NCBI RefSeq assembly: GCF_002933855.1
Contig: NZ_BFAQ01000023.1
Coordinates: 114,323-178,322, forward strand
DNA length: 64,000 bases
Direction of reading: 5' to 3'
DNA from: Vibrio penaeicida
GTDB lineage: Bacteria; Pseudomonadota; Gammaproteobacteria; Enterobacterales; Vibrionaceae
Part shown: positions 1-7,328 of the stretch, one piece after another
Position numbering within the stretch: the stretch's first letter is position 1
How the letters are laid out: every line of letters starts with the position of its first letter
Made by a program: the position numbers and the translations under genes
Notes under the pieces: generated by a model
Seen by the model: only the letters and a program-made list of their open reading frames with translations
Database searches by the model: none
Told to the model about the DNA's origin: nothing

Positions 1-350
1 TTCTGCGCTTTGCGATGGTCTTTGATGATACACTTGGGATTGCCATCACTGCTGAATTTTTCACATCTATACCTAACACTACAAGACACATATCTCTAAG
101 GGTTCTGAGAGCTTATTTATTATTCATACTCGTGTACCAGCCAATTTTGCATATTCGGCAAGATATGAGTGTTTCCGACAAACTGACCATGACCAAGCTT
201 TTACCTAATGGATGGATAGATTTCACGCAAGTTGTGATCAAAAACAGCGGATAGAGTTTACATTGTAAATTAGCGTTAATGTCCTGTATTTAAAACAATA
301 GTATGATGCGTTAGTGACGTATCCCGAGTTCAGGTTTATAGGGAAATACA
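1..350. other. Left edge without a recognised gene
   Basis: No convincing gene is seen here. A 79-codon open frame on the + strand (15-254) has an ATG start but no clear ribosome binding site, no recognisable motif and a composition like random translation. It could be the remnant of a gene cut by the window edge, but I cannot support that. The last 100 bases are AT-rich and probably hold the promoter of the acetyltransferase that starts at 351. Confidence 0.4.
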
Positions 351-1130
351 ATGGACAAAAAAGCAGTTTTAACTCAATACAATCAGTTTGAGCGAATCAA
401 CATTAATCTTACGGGGTATCAGAGGCACCAAACAATGGGAGTGGTTCGTTTGGTGTCAGATAGCCCTGATGGCAGTCTCATTTCGTATTTTGATTTAAAT
501 GATGCCAATGTGAATGCAGCCATTGATAATGAAGTGGATTATTTTAACGCGCTTCAACGCAACTTTGAATGGAAAGTCTACGATTTTGATTCCCCGAGCG
601 ACATGGGAAAAAGATTAGAGAAGAAAGGATTTGTGGCAGACGACCCTGAGTCTTTTATGGTATTGGATCTCGACACCATAGAGGCTCACCTTCCTATATC
701 CGGTCGAGTTGTCGAAGTCAGTGATGATGAAGGCATTCGAGATGCAATTACTGTCCAGGAAGCCGTTTGGAAAACCGATCTCAGTGGGCATTTCGATTAC
801 CTCAGTAACTTCAAGCGTACGCAACCCGATCAAATCACTATTTATGTGGTGTACGACAACAATGAACCTGTAAGCTCCGGTTGGATAACCTATAACGGTG
901 AAAGTCCATTCGCGGGGATATGGGGTGGCAGTACATTGAAAGCACACCGTGGAAAAGGCTGTTATACCGCACTTTTACACCAACGGATCAACGACGCTAA
1001 ACTTCGTGGGGTACGTTACCTCACTATTGATGCTTCAGATATGAGCCAACCCATTGCCGAAAAGCACGGTTTTGAGCAACTTGCAGTGACCACCCCTTAT
1101 AACTACGACGTTGCTCATCCCCATGAATAA
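351..1130 (+). CDS. GNAT-family N-acetyltransferase
   Basis: Predicted acetyl-CoA-dependent N-acetyltransferase of the GNAT superfamily, 259 residues. The C-terminal third carries the GNAT signature: a beta strand ending in IWGGSTLKAHRGKG (the R/Q-x-x-G-x-G/A acetyl-CoA loop is RGKGCYTAL), then a strand with YLTIDAS and the closing KHGF motif near residue 245. The N-terminal half is less conserved and may be a degenerate second GNAT fold, as in other proteins of about 260 residues. The ATG at 351 follows an AGGGAAA ribosome site. Its stop overlaps the start of the next GNAT gene (ATGAATAA), so the two are translationally coupled and probably work together. The substrate is unknown. Confidence 0.85.
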   Translation: MDKKAVLTQYNQFERININLTGYQRHQTMGVVRLVSDSPDGSLISYFDLNDANVNAAIDNEVDYFNALQRNFEWKVYDFDSPSDMGKRLEKKGFVADDPESFMVLDLDTIEAHLPISGRVVEVSDDEGIRDAITVQEAVWKTDLSGHFDYLSNFKRTQPDQITIYVVYDNNEPVSSGWITYNGESPFAGIWGGSTLKAHRGKGCYTALLHQRINDAKLRGVRYLTIDASDMSQPIAEKHGFEQLAVTTPYNYDVAHPHE

Positions 1131-1596
1131 CGTCGATATCGTGAATATTTCCGTAAAAGATCAAGCGCATCAGGAATTACAGTATTCGTGCTTTCAAGCG
1201 CTTAGAAACGTATACAAACCACGTCAGATAACGTACCAATCTCAGAAAAATCGAATCGGGAATCGTCAGGCTTTTGGTGGATATGTTCAGGGAACGCTTG
1301 CGGGAAGCTTAGAAGCCCAATTCGATGGACACACCGTCAGTATTCAATCTGTCGCGGTTGATCATCAGTACCGAAAGCAAGGTCTTGCCGGAAAGATGAT
1401 CAAGGGTGTCGTTGGGTCTTATGCTTCTGCCAAAAGAGCTTCGCTCTGGTGCGTCGAGCAAACGGGCAATGTATCCGTATTTGAGAAAATAGGCTTCAAA
1501 GTCGCGCAACGTATTGAATCTGATATCTTAATCCTTACCGATGGTAGCCCTGCCATTGAAGTGCAAATGACAATCGATGTAAAACGAAAGGAATAA
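1123..1596 (+). CDS. GNAT-family N-acetyltransferase
   Basis: Second small GNAT acetyltransferase, 157 residues from the ATG at 1123. A TTG at 1111 would add four residues but is less likely, because the ATG overlaps the upstream stop in a classic coupling arrangement. The acetyl-CoA binding segment reads VAVDHQYRKQGLAGKM, matching the V-x-x-x-x-R-x-x-G-x-G/A motif, followed by the ASLWCVEQTGNVSVFEKIGF strand-helix typical of GNAT C-termini. Only four bases separate it from the downstream MerR gene, so 351-1954 is probably one transcript. The substrate cannot be read from the sequence. It could act on a small molecule or toxic compound sensed by the neighbouring regulator. Confidence 0.85.
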   Translation: MNNVDIVNISVKDQAHQELQYSCFQALRNVYKPRQITYQSQKNRIGNRQAFGGYVQGTLAGSLEAQFDGHTVSIQSVAVDHQYRKQGLAGKMIKGVVGSYASAKRASLWCVEQTGNVSVFEKIGFKVAQRIESDILILTDGSPAIEVQMTIDVKRKE

Positions 1597-1600
1597 CTCA

Positions 1601-1954
1601 ATGCTTATCGGACAAGTATCTCAATCCACAGGCTTAACCACCAAAGCGATTCGACTTTATGAAGAAAAGGGACTTATTCAGCCTCCCGCCCGTCGAGGTC
1701 GTTATCGAGTCTACTCTGAAGAAGACCTTGATGTGCTTCAATTGATTGTCGAAGCAAAGTCACTTGGCGTGACATTAGCGCAACTGAAAGGCGTGATTAC
1801 TTATAGAGATGGTGAAGTGGATTGGCAAAAAGTGCATCAATTTTTGTTAGAAGTAAAAAAAAACCTACAAGTTGAACTTGATAGGGTGCTGAAAAATATA
1901 GAAAAAATAGATAATTGCATCGAATCTATGGATTCTTGTCCAAAAAGTCGTTGA
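1601..1954 (+). CDS. MerR-family transcriptional regulator
   Basis: Short MerR-type activator/repressor of 117 residues. Residues 1-70 form the winged helix-turn-helix: IGQVSQSTGLTTKAIRLYEEKGL is the family hallmark (AIRxYExxGL), followed by the RRGRYRVYSEEDL wing. A long coiled dimerisation helix runs from about residue 75 to 110. The C-terminus holds two cysteines, C106 and C113, six residues apart; metal or redox sensors of this family keep a similar pair, but a C-x6-C spacing is not diagnostic. The ATG follows AAGGAATAACTC. A MerR-type promoter with a 19-bp spacer starts on the gene's own stop codon and points to the flavodoxin-fold gene downstream, the likely target. The inducer is unknown (metal, electrophile or quinone are candidates). 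Confidence 0.88.
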   Translation: MLIGQVSQSTGLTTKAIRLYEEKGLIQPPARRGRYRVYSEEDLDVLQLIVEAKSLGVTLAQLKGVITYRDGEVDWQKVHQFLLEVKKNLQVELDRVLKNIEKIDNCIESMDSCPKSR

Positions 1955-1981
1955 CTCTGACCCTAAGGGCAAAGATGTAAT
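1951..1981 (+). promoter_or_regulatory. MerR-type promoter with 19-bp spacer and dyad operator
   Basis: The -35 box TTGACT (1951-1956) overlaps the merR stop. The -10 box TGTAAT lies at 1976-1981, exactly 19 bp away instead of the usual 17. The spacer contains the dyad CCCTAAGGG (1961-1969). An over-long spacer holding a dyad is the hallmark of promoters remodelled by MerR-family activators. The first downstream gene is the oxidoreductase at 2014. Confidence 0.7.
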
Positions 1982-2013
1982 GCTTGTCTGCTTAGTCAAA
2001 TGGAAATCAGACA

Positions 2014-2592
2014 ATGAAAAAAATACTGTTACTTAATGCCAACCCGAAGTCATCCAGTTTTGCTAAACTGCTGGCCGATTCTTATGAAGTTGAAGCGAGA
2101 GAGAAAGCAGAAGTTCGTCGAATGAACCTGTCAGAGATGGAGTTTAATCTCAGCTTGGACACCGGTTACGATAGTGATCAGCCACTAGAACCAAGTTTGG
2201 ACGCCTTCCAGCAAGCGATCACTTGGGCGGATCATATCGTGGTTATTTCCCCTATATGGTGGGGAGGCATTCCGGCCAAGTTTAAGGGGTTGTTAGATAG
2301 AGCCATCCTACCTGGTTTTGCGTTCAAGTATGAAAAGGGCAGTGCTGAACCGGTCCAACTTCTAACAGGAAAGACGGTTCGACTCATGCTCACAATGGAT
2401 GCACCGGAGGAGTATTTGGAATATCAAGCGAAACCCGTTTTGGATCAACTCGATCTATTCACATTCCAATTCAGCGGAATGTCACCGGCAAAAGTCAACT
2501 TGTTTGGATCGATTATTGGTTCTGATGAAGCTCAAAGACAGCAATGGCTAACAGAAGTCGCTGAGTTAGGGGCTTCTGAATCAGTGAAATGA
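2014..2592 (+). CDS. Flavodoxin-fold NAD(P)H oxidoreductase
   Basis: Predicted cytosolic FMN/FAD-dependent NAD(P)H:acceptor oxidoreductase of the flavodoxin_2 family (quinone reductase, MdaB/KefF-like), 192 residues, the family's usual length. It starts with the beta strand KKILLLNANPKSSSFAKLLA, whose N-P-K-S-S-S-F segment binds the flavin phosphate. The motif SPIWWGGIPAKFKGLLDRAILPGFAF at about residues 80-105 is the family's signature for flavin and nicotinamide contact. It lies directly behind a MerR-type promoter, so it is probably induced by the compound that MerR senses; quinone, nitro or electrophile detoxification is a reasonable inference. A hairpin at 2607-2643 follows the gene. Confidence 0.85.
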   Translation: MKKILLLNANPKSSSFAKLLADSYEVEAREKAEVRRMNLSEMEFNLSLDTGYDSDQPLEPSLDAFQQAITWADHIVVISPIWWGGIPAKFKGLLDRAILPGFAFKYEKGSAEPVQLLTGKTVRLMLTMDAPEEYLEYQAKPVLDQLDLFTFQFSGMSPAKVNLFGSIIGSDEAQRQQWLTEVAELGASESVK

Positions 2593-2606
2593 TTAACCAA
2601 CAAGAA

Positions 2607-2643
2607 AAACGAGTGGCAGTGAGACTGAGTCTGCTGCTCGTTT
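2607..2643 (+). terminator. Hairpin after the oxidoreductase gene
   Basis: AAACGAG (2607-2613) pairs with CTCGTTT (2637-2643), and the interior also folds (GCAG/CTGC, AGACT/AGTCT). There is only a TTT run on the 3' side. It is a likely terminator or RNA-stabilising hairpin between the oxidoreductase and the ASCH gene. Confidence 0.5.
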
Positions 2644-2664
2644 CTGCATTATTAAAGGTACCCA

Positions 2665-3132
2665 ATGACACCTACTCAACACACTTTCTTAAATCAATAT
2701 CTTGATACTTTGCCTAAAAGCGAAAGAGACGCTATTCCCCAAATTACTGCTGAGTATTTTTGTGCCGACGAATACAACGCCAATGAATGCGCTCGCTTAA
2801 TCAATGAAGGTACTAAAACCGCTTCATGTAGCTTGAAACAAGGCTACGATATTGAAGGTGAATCTTTGCCCGTTGTTGGGCGATTGACCTTAGTCTTGAA
2901 CTGGAAAGAAGAACCCGTTTGCATTGTGAAGCTAACAGACGTTTCTCTTTGTCCGTTTGAGGAGGTAACCGAAGAGTTTGCAAAAGCCGAAGGCGAAGGA
3001 GACGGCACCTATGAGTGGTGGCATACCGCGCATGTGAACTTTTTTACTCAATATGCCAAGGAAGTGGGTGCCGAGTTCAATGATTCGTCGGAATTAGTGT
3101 TGGAAAGGTTCGAAAAAGTGTTTCCTTTGTAA
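2665..3132 (+). CDS. ASCH domain-containing protein
   Basis: Cytosolic protein of 155 residues with an ASCH domain, the beta-barrel fold related to PUA RNA-binding domains. Typical features are the INEGTKTASCSL segment near residue 47 (the family's G-x-K-x-x-T/S ligand loop), the LPVVGRLTLVLNWKEEPVCIVKLTDV strands, and FAKAEGEGDGTYEWWHTAHVNFF near residue 110, which matches the E-G-D/E...W...H pattern of this family. Members are proposed to bind RNA or nucleotides, and some have amidohydrolase or RNase activity, but a function for this one cannot be given. The ATG follows AAAGGTACCCA. It converges on the anti-sigma-like gene. Confidence 0.85.
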   Translation: MTPTQHTFLNQYLDTLPKSERDAIPQITAEYFCADEYNANECARLINEGTKTASCSLKQGYDIEGESLPVVGRLTLVLNWKEEPVCIVKLTDVSLCPFEEVTEEFAKAEGEGDGTYEWWHTAHVNFFTQYAKEVGAEFNDSSELVLERFEKVFPL

Positions 3133-3173
3133 CTTTCATTTCTAAAGCAACCTGTTAGCCAAGTTCGGGGTAT

Positions 3174-3752
3174 TTAATTGGCCAAACCAATCAATAACCC
3201 GTTTTCTTCCCAAAGTTTTACGCTCACCCCGTCTACTTCAGCTTGGTATTGTTCAATATTTGAAGTTATGCCGTCGGGCTTTTGTGCTTGATATAGCGTA
3301 TGAATCTGCTTGGTTTCTCTGTTTTTGACGCTTATCTGTGCGGCAATTTTTCCTTCAATACTGCAATATCGCGCCCCCAGTAATTGCCAATCCTTTGCTG
3401 GAAGTTGCTGTGAGGCAATAAGGGAAAAATCCAGCCGATTGAGATATTGGGCGATATCTTCCAGCGAGTGACTGGCTATTTCCATTTGCATTTGGCTGTT
3501 ATGGTTATATGCAATCTCAGCCGAGATGTCGAAGTATCGGTTTTTCAAAGGAAACAGCAGTGCGGCAGATAAAACGAATACGAGTAGAGTTGCCACCACG
3601 GCGTACGGAAATACTGTACTATTGCGTTTGTTTACTCGTGATTGAAGCGTGAGGAGTTGCTCGCTAGACAGGCTTTTTTCACTGTAAAATTCAGAGAGAC
3701 CTTCTTTTAAAGTACGTGCATTTTTCTGCTTATCCATTCTTACGCCTCCCAT
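3174..3752 (-). CDS. Putative membrane anti-sigma factor
   Basis: Not a recognised family by motif, but built like an anti-sigma factor. It has 192 residues with a charged cytoplasmic N-terminus (about 1-50, containing ARTLKEGLSEFYSEKSLSSEQL), one hydrophobic membrane segment (about 54-72, FPYAVVATLLVFVLSAALLF) and a periplasmic C-terminal domain. It overlaps the upstream ECF sigma gene by 13 bases, the usual sigma/anti-sigma coupling. An alternative ATG at 3737, just after the sigma stop, would remove the overlap. I infer that it holds the sigma factor inactive at the membrane until a periplasmic signal arrives. No zinc-binding HxxxCxxC motif is present, so it is not a classical ZAS protein. 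Confidence 0.65.
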   Translation of the reverse strand: MGGVRMDKQKNARTLKEGLSEFYSEKSLSSEQLLTLQSRVNKRNSTVFPYAVVATLLVFVLSAALLFPLKNRYFDISAEIAYNHNSQMQMEIASHSLEDIAQYLNRLDFSLIASQQLPAKDWQLLGARYCSIEGKIAAQISVKNRETKQIHTLYQAQKPDGITSNIEQYQAEVDGVSVKLWEENGLLIGLAN

Positions 3753-4288
3753 TCCACCAGATGTTCAAATTGCTTAACCAGCCTTTTTCTTAACCGACTC
3801 AATCTTGCGAGCAATGTGCTTTTAGGCGTCTCTGTCATGTCGGCGATCTCTTGAATACTCATGCCTTCTATTGTCCATAAATACAAAAGCTCTCGCTCTT
3901 GGGGGCTGACTTGGTCCAGAATCATGGCGACGTTTTGTTTATCAATATGCAGTTCTTCTAGCGTTTTAAGGCAATGACTCTCTTCTTCCAATGACGATTC
4001 TATCTCGACAATGTCTTTCACGAGCTCAAATCGCTTTCGCCGGTATTGATCAATAAAAGCGTGTCGAATCACCTTCATCATATACGGTTTGGAATGAGCG
4101 TGATCGCTATTATTTGATAAGGATTTTTCGCAGCTGTGCTGAACAAGATCGAAAGCTTGTGTTTCGTCGTGGCAAAGCGAAAAAGCATAGCAAAAAAGCT
4201 GATTCAACAACGCTTCATCGAAGTTGGGTTTTGCTGGACGTTTAAATAATCGAATCATTTCATTGAGTGGCTCACCAAATACTCTCAC
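3740..4288 (-). CDS. ECF-type RNA polymerase sigma factor
   Basis: Sigma-70 family factor of the extracytoplasmic function class, 182 residues from a GTG at 4288; an ATG at 4258 is a good alternative and would give 172. Region 2 is recognisable around residues 28-85 (LFCYAFSLCHDETQAFDLVQ, then KPYMMKVIRHAFIDQYRR, the -10 recognition helix). Region 4 lies around residues 120-175 (LDQVSPQERELLYLWTIEGM followed by SIQEIADMTETPKSTLLARL, the -35 helix-turn-helix). It sits between a DoxX-family membrane protein upstream and a one-pass membrane protein downstream, all on the minus strand with short gaps. That layout suggests an operon in which DoxX is either the target or part of the sensing apparatus. 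Confidence 0.9.
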   Translation of the reverse strand: MRVFGEPLNEMIRLFKRPAKPNFDEALLNQLFCYAFSLCHDETQAFDLVQHSCEKSLSNNSDHAHSKPYMMKVIRHAFIDQYRRKRFELVKDIVEIESSLEEESHCLKTLEELHIDKQNVAMILDQVSPQERELLYLWTIEGMSIQEIADMTETPKSTLLARLSRLRKRLVKQFEHLVEWEA

Positions 4289-4324
4289 GGTTGATGAGCC
4301 TATTCCCTTATACAGATGATGATT

Positions 4325-5239
4325 TTAAACAGATGGTGACTTTAAAAGCTTGCCATACCCCAATGCGCGTTTTATTCGGCGAATAAGATCGGGTGCTGCA
4401 AATCGTTCTCCACCGCCAAGCTTCACAAGTACAAGACCCGCTGCCGCCAGCGCAAATTCCCGCTTGAAGCCATTTAAATTGGCAATGACACCCTTATCGA
4501 CACTGACTTTTGTTGCCATAAACCAAAGCATGACCGCCACGACGGCGATGGCGGCAACTTTGAGTGCTCTCCCCTGACCGAGAACAAGCACCACGCCGAG
4601 GAGAGCCAAAATCAGTTGAGGCGTTGCGAAGGTTGGGATTTTTGCGTATGCACCAAAAAAGCCACCCACAATGAAGGTTAAGCCAAGGGAAAATCGCAGT
4701 AAAAGACCGATAGTATTCCAGTCCACGCTCTGAATAGACTCAGAACCGTACCCCCTACGTAGATCGATACTTTTAGCCCCTGCACCTAGGTTAAATAAAA
4801 CAAACATCATTCCCGACAGGGTAATGTCGCGGATCTGAACGAACAAAGCGGGGGAGGTGTACGTTTTTACACCTACGGATGCACCCGGCACCGTATCGAC
4901 AGGAAGAGAGAAAACAAACGTCCAAAGCAATAGCCCATAAAACAGAGCCAAAGGTCGAACCATAAAACCAACAATAAGTGCTACCCCTGAAAAGAGTTCA
5001 AAAGCAGAAAGGGAGGTGAGGAAAAACCACGGTGTCAAAATGCCGTTACTGAACAAATAATCTTGGAAGAGTTCGTTGATGTAGCCGGTAGTGCCCATGT
5101 AATTCGCCACCATGCCGGCTTGCTTGGTAGTTGAAAGCAATAAACTGAGCTTAGATAGTCCCCCAATGACAAAGACCAACCCCAGACCTATGCGAAGAAA
5201 CAGCGCTGCCTGCGCAAAATGCGAGTGTTTTTGTTCCAT
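4325..5239 (-). CDS. DoxX-family integral membrane protein
   Basis: DoxX/DoxD-type membrane protein, about 304 residues from the ATG at 5239 (AGAGAATCAAA upstream); a GTG at 5278 would add 13 residues. It opens with ALFLRIGLGLVFVIGGLSKL, the DoxX hallmark, and a similar stretch (LLLRFSLGLTFIVGGFFGAY) recurs near residue 180, so the protein looks like two DoxX-like bundles in tandem with about eight membrane segments. That is twice the usual DoxX length. Family members are linked to thiosulfate:quinone oxidation and to redox or radical-detoxifying membrane complexes; the role here is unknown. It is the first gene of the minus-strand DoxX-sigma-anti-sigma set. Confidence 0.85.
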   Translation of the reverse strand: MEQKHSHFAQAALFLRIGLGLVFVIGGLSKLSLLLSTTKQAGMVANYMGTTGYINELFQDYLFSNGILTPWFFLTSLSAFELFSGVALIVGFMVRPLALFYGLLLWTFVFSLPVDTVPGASVGVKTYTSPALFVQIRDITLSGMMFVLFNLGAGAKSIDLRRGYGSESIQSVDWNTIGLLLRFSLGLTFIVGGFFGAYAKIPTFATPQLILALLGVVLVLGQGRALKVAAIAVVAVMLWFMATKVSVDKGVIANLNGFKREFALAAAGLVLVKLGGGERFAAPDLIRRIKRALGYGKLLKSPSV

Positions 5240-5333
5240 TTTGATTCTCTTCTTAGTGAGTAAAAGTATGTACTTCACTCTATAAACGAATCAGATTGGA
5301 TTTTGATTGCATAGAATGGAAAAAAAGAGAAGA

Positions 5334-5614
5334 TATACCCAAGTGACCTCAAGATGCTTGGTTCAGCGAGAATTAATTGGCTTTAAGGCAAGGCACCGGC
5401 TTGAAGATCTAGCAAGTCTAAATCAAGAGTCGGCAACGAAGCATGAAAGCCAATTAAACTCGCCCTTGGGAGCATATATTCTGTACCACTTCATCGTCAA
5501 AGAACTTGGAAAGGACTAGTCATTACGCTGCGTTCCTGATTTTGAAGTAGAAAGGCTTGAATTGGACCAGAATATGCTGCTCTGAATCCTGCATCTTGAG
5601 GTCACTTGGGTATA
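5334..5614. mobile_element. Miniature inverted-repeat element (MITE), 281 bp
   Basis: A perfect 24-bp inverted repeat bounds the element: 5334-5357 and 5591-5614, with ends reading TATACCCAAGTGACCTCAAG inward. Between them lies 233 bp with a further internal pair (AATTGGCTT at about 5378, AAGCCAATT at about 5450) and no credible gene. A 70-codon frame inside spans one terminal repeat and is not protein-like. Ends of this type resemble short dispersed repeats I know from Vibrio genomes, so I read this as a non-autonomous element moved by a transposase elsewhere. It lies between the divergent doxX and methyltransferase genes and could alter their promoters. Confidence 0.8.
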
Positions 5615-5655
5615 GCTACCTCTCTCCCATTCTTCTCTTGATCACAGGGGCTTCT

Positions 5656-6357
5656 ATGAAATCGGACATGTACACCAAACACGCAAAAGAGTACGCAAAA
5701 GCAGTTGAAGACAATATTTACAATGCGAATTTCGAACGTCCTTCTACATTGGCATTAGTTGGAGATGTGAGTGGGAAAGCGATATTGGATTTAGGTTGTG
5801 GATCGGGTGAATACGCAAGCCATTTTCTTGCAGAAGGTGCTGCTAGCGTCACCTGCGTGGATGTGTCTCAAGATATGATTGATATTGTTCTGTCAAAGTT
5901 TAAAAGCAAAGTATGCGCTTACTCACAAGATCTCTCTGTCGGTTTGCCTAACGAAGAAAACGATAGTGCAGACGTCGTTGTGTGCCCGCTGGTGGTTCAT
6001 TACCTAAAAGATTTGGGCGCGTTTTTCAAAGAAGTTGCACGTGTTTTAAAGCCCGGTGGTGTTCTTGTTTTTTCTACCCATCACCCCATGGTGGATTTCA
6101 AATCATCGCCTTCTGGTGACTACTTTCGATGTGAACTGATTGAAGAGGAATGGAATACACTCAGCCAACCAGTGGAAGTCTCTTTCTATCGTCGCTCACT
6201 CACCGACACGTTTAACGCCATTACTCAAAGTGGCTTAGTCGTCACACAATTTTCAGAAGGGGAGGTGACTGAAAAAGTAAAAGCGCTATCAGAAGAGAGA
6301 TACCAAAGGCTGAAAACTCGCCCACAATTTATGTTTATGAAGTGTCAACGTAGGTAG
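5656..6357 (+). CDS. Class I SAM-dependent methyltransferase
   Basis: Cytosolic methyltransferase with the Rossmann-like class I fold, 233 residues from the ATG at 5656, which follows AGGGGCTTCT. The open frame extends upstream into the inverted-repeat element, but that part is not protein-like. Motif I, AILDLGCGSGEYASHFL, is near residue 45 and binds SAM. VTCVDVSQDMI supplies the acidic residue that contacts the ribose, and DVVVCPLVVHYLKDLGAFFKEVARVLKPGGVLVFSTHHP covers motifs II-III. This resembles UbiE/Methyltransf_11 proteins that act on small molecules. The true substrate is unknown and the neighbours give no hint. The gene begins about 40 bp after the MITE, so its promoter may lie inside or next to that element. 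Confidence 0.88.
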   Translation: MKSDMYTKHAKEYAKAVEDNIYNANFERPSTLALVGDVSGKAILDLGCGSGEYASHFLAEGAASVTCVDVSQDMIDIVLSKFKSKVCAYSQDLSVGLPNEENDSADVVVCPLVVHYLKDLGAFFKEVARVLKPGGVLVFSTHHPMVDFKSSPSGDYFRCELIEEEWNTLSQPVEVSFYRRSLTDTFNAITQSGLVVTQFSEGEVTEKVKALSEERYQRLKTRPQFMFMKCQRR

Positions 6358-6587
6358 CTTGAAGGTTAGCTTTACTCGTCTTATACGACGGGTTGGACAT
6401 TGTTAAAAATGTTTTTACATAAATCACATATTGATTTTTTCACCTATTTCTTATTAAAAGTTAATCGCAATCTATTTGTTTGTAGATTACATTTTGTATT
6501 GAAATACTTCCAAGAATAACGTTTTGGAATGTATAAGAAAATTGGCTCTGATTTATGATACTCATTTAAATTTCATGCCAAAGGAAT

Positions 6588-7328
6588 ATGAGGGAAAAGA
6601 TGACTAGCTTCTCTACATATGCAAAAAATAAAATGCTAGACCTATACAACAATCATACTCATGAAGTTGGGTCTCAGTTGAAGAAAAACAATCCCCAAAA
6701 ATACGAAAGTTTAGAAGCAACAGACTGTATTACCTATGTGCTTAAGGTTTTGTCCCACTCATATAAGAAAATTGGTAATGTGCAGCTTTCTAAAGAGATA
6801 TGGCTTATGGGGCGAGAAAATATGCAAAGTAACTTCAGAGGAACGATCTTAGCTAAGAAGTTAGTAAGCAACTATGGTTGGTCAAGTATTTTTGCTACTC
6901 CAGACTCAATTCACCCTGAAGATGGTGATGAGGAGCATACTTACGCGACAGTTATGGCAAAGCGACGCTGTGTTTATAGCCCTGATCAGGTACCAGTCAA
7001 ATATCTTGTGGCTGATTACTCTCCCACTACGGAATCTCATCCAGAATTTCAGAAATTGTATCCCAACCTTCCTGCTAGAAAGTTAAAAACCTTGGATTAT
7101 AAAGAGCTAAAGAAAATACCTTTTGCGTTTGGTTTATCTAGAGGGGGAACCCATTGTTGGTTATTTTCAGAAGGTTATGTTTATGAAGTTCATTGGGATA
7201 AAGTGGGTAAAGGGCTTTATAGTAAGGTGCCTTTAAAACAATTTGATTGGTTATCTAGCCTGATTGTTGTTCCAGCCGATACTGAAAATAAATATAAGTT
7301 AAAAACTCTCAATTGTTGGGGGAGATAA
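6588..7328 (+). CDS. Putative cysteine hydrolase, possible toxin/effector
   Basis: I do not recognise a named family. The protein has 246 residues, no signal peptide and no membrane segment. It has the layout of a papain/NlpC-P60-like cysteine hydrolase: an N-terminal helix leading into A-T-D-C47-I-T-Y (nucleophile at a helix start), then a beta strand with G-G-T-H189-C-W-L-F, followed 13 residues later by V-Y-E-V-H202-W as a possible third residue. The next gene overlaps its stop codon (TAATG) and encodes a small exported protein, the arrangement expected of an anti-bacterial peptidoglycan amidase and its periplasmic immunity protein. The region is clearly more AT-rich than its surroundings, a sign of transfer. 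A second start at 6600 has the better ribosome site (GAGG, 6 bp spacing). Confidence 0.55.
   Translation: MREKMTSFSTYAKNKMLDLYNNHTHEVGSQLKKNNPQKYESLEATDCITYVLKVLSHSYKKIGNVQLSKEIWLMGRENMQSNFRGTILAKKLVSNYGWSSIFATPDSIHPEDGDEEHTYATVMAKRRCVYSPDQVPVKYLVADYSPTTESHPEFQKLYPNLPARKLKTLDYKELKKIPFAFGLSRGGTHCWLFSEGYVYEVHWDKVGKGLYSKVPLKQFDWLSSLIVVPADTENKYKLKTLNCWGR

Noticed and set aside
15..254. 79-codon open frame at the left edge
   Set aside because: No ribosome site, no motif and low-complexity-free but unremarkable translation; not enough to call a gene.
3174..3752. Classification of the membrane protein as a zinc-binding anti-sigma factor
   Set aside because: The HxxxCxxC motif is absent; only position and topology support an anti-sigma role.
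5307..5519. 70-codon open frame overlapping the MITE
   Set aside because: It runs through a terminal inverted repeat and its translation is not protein-like.
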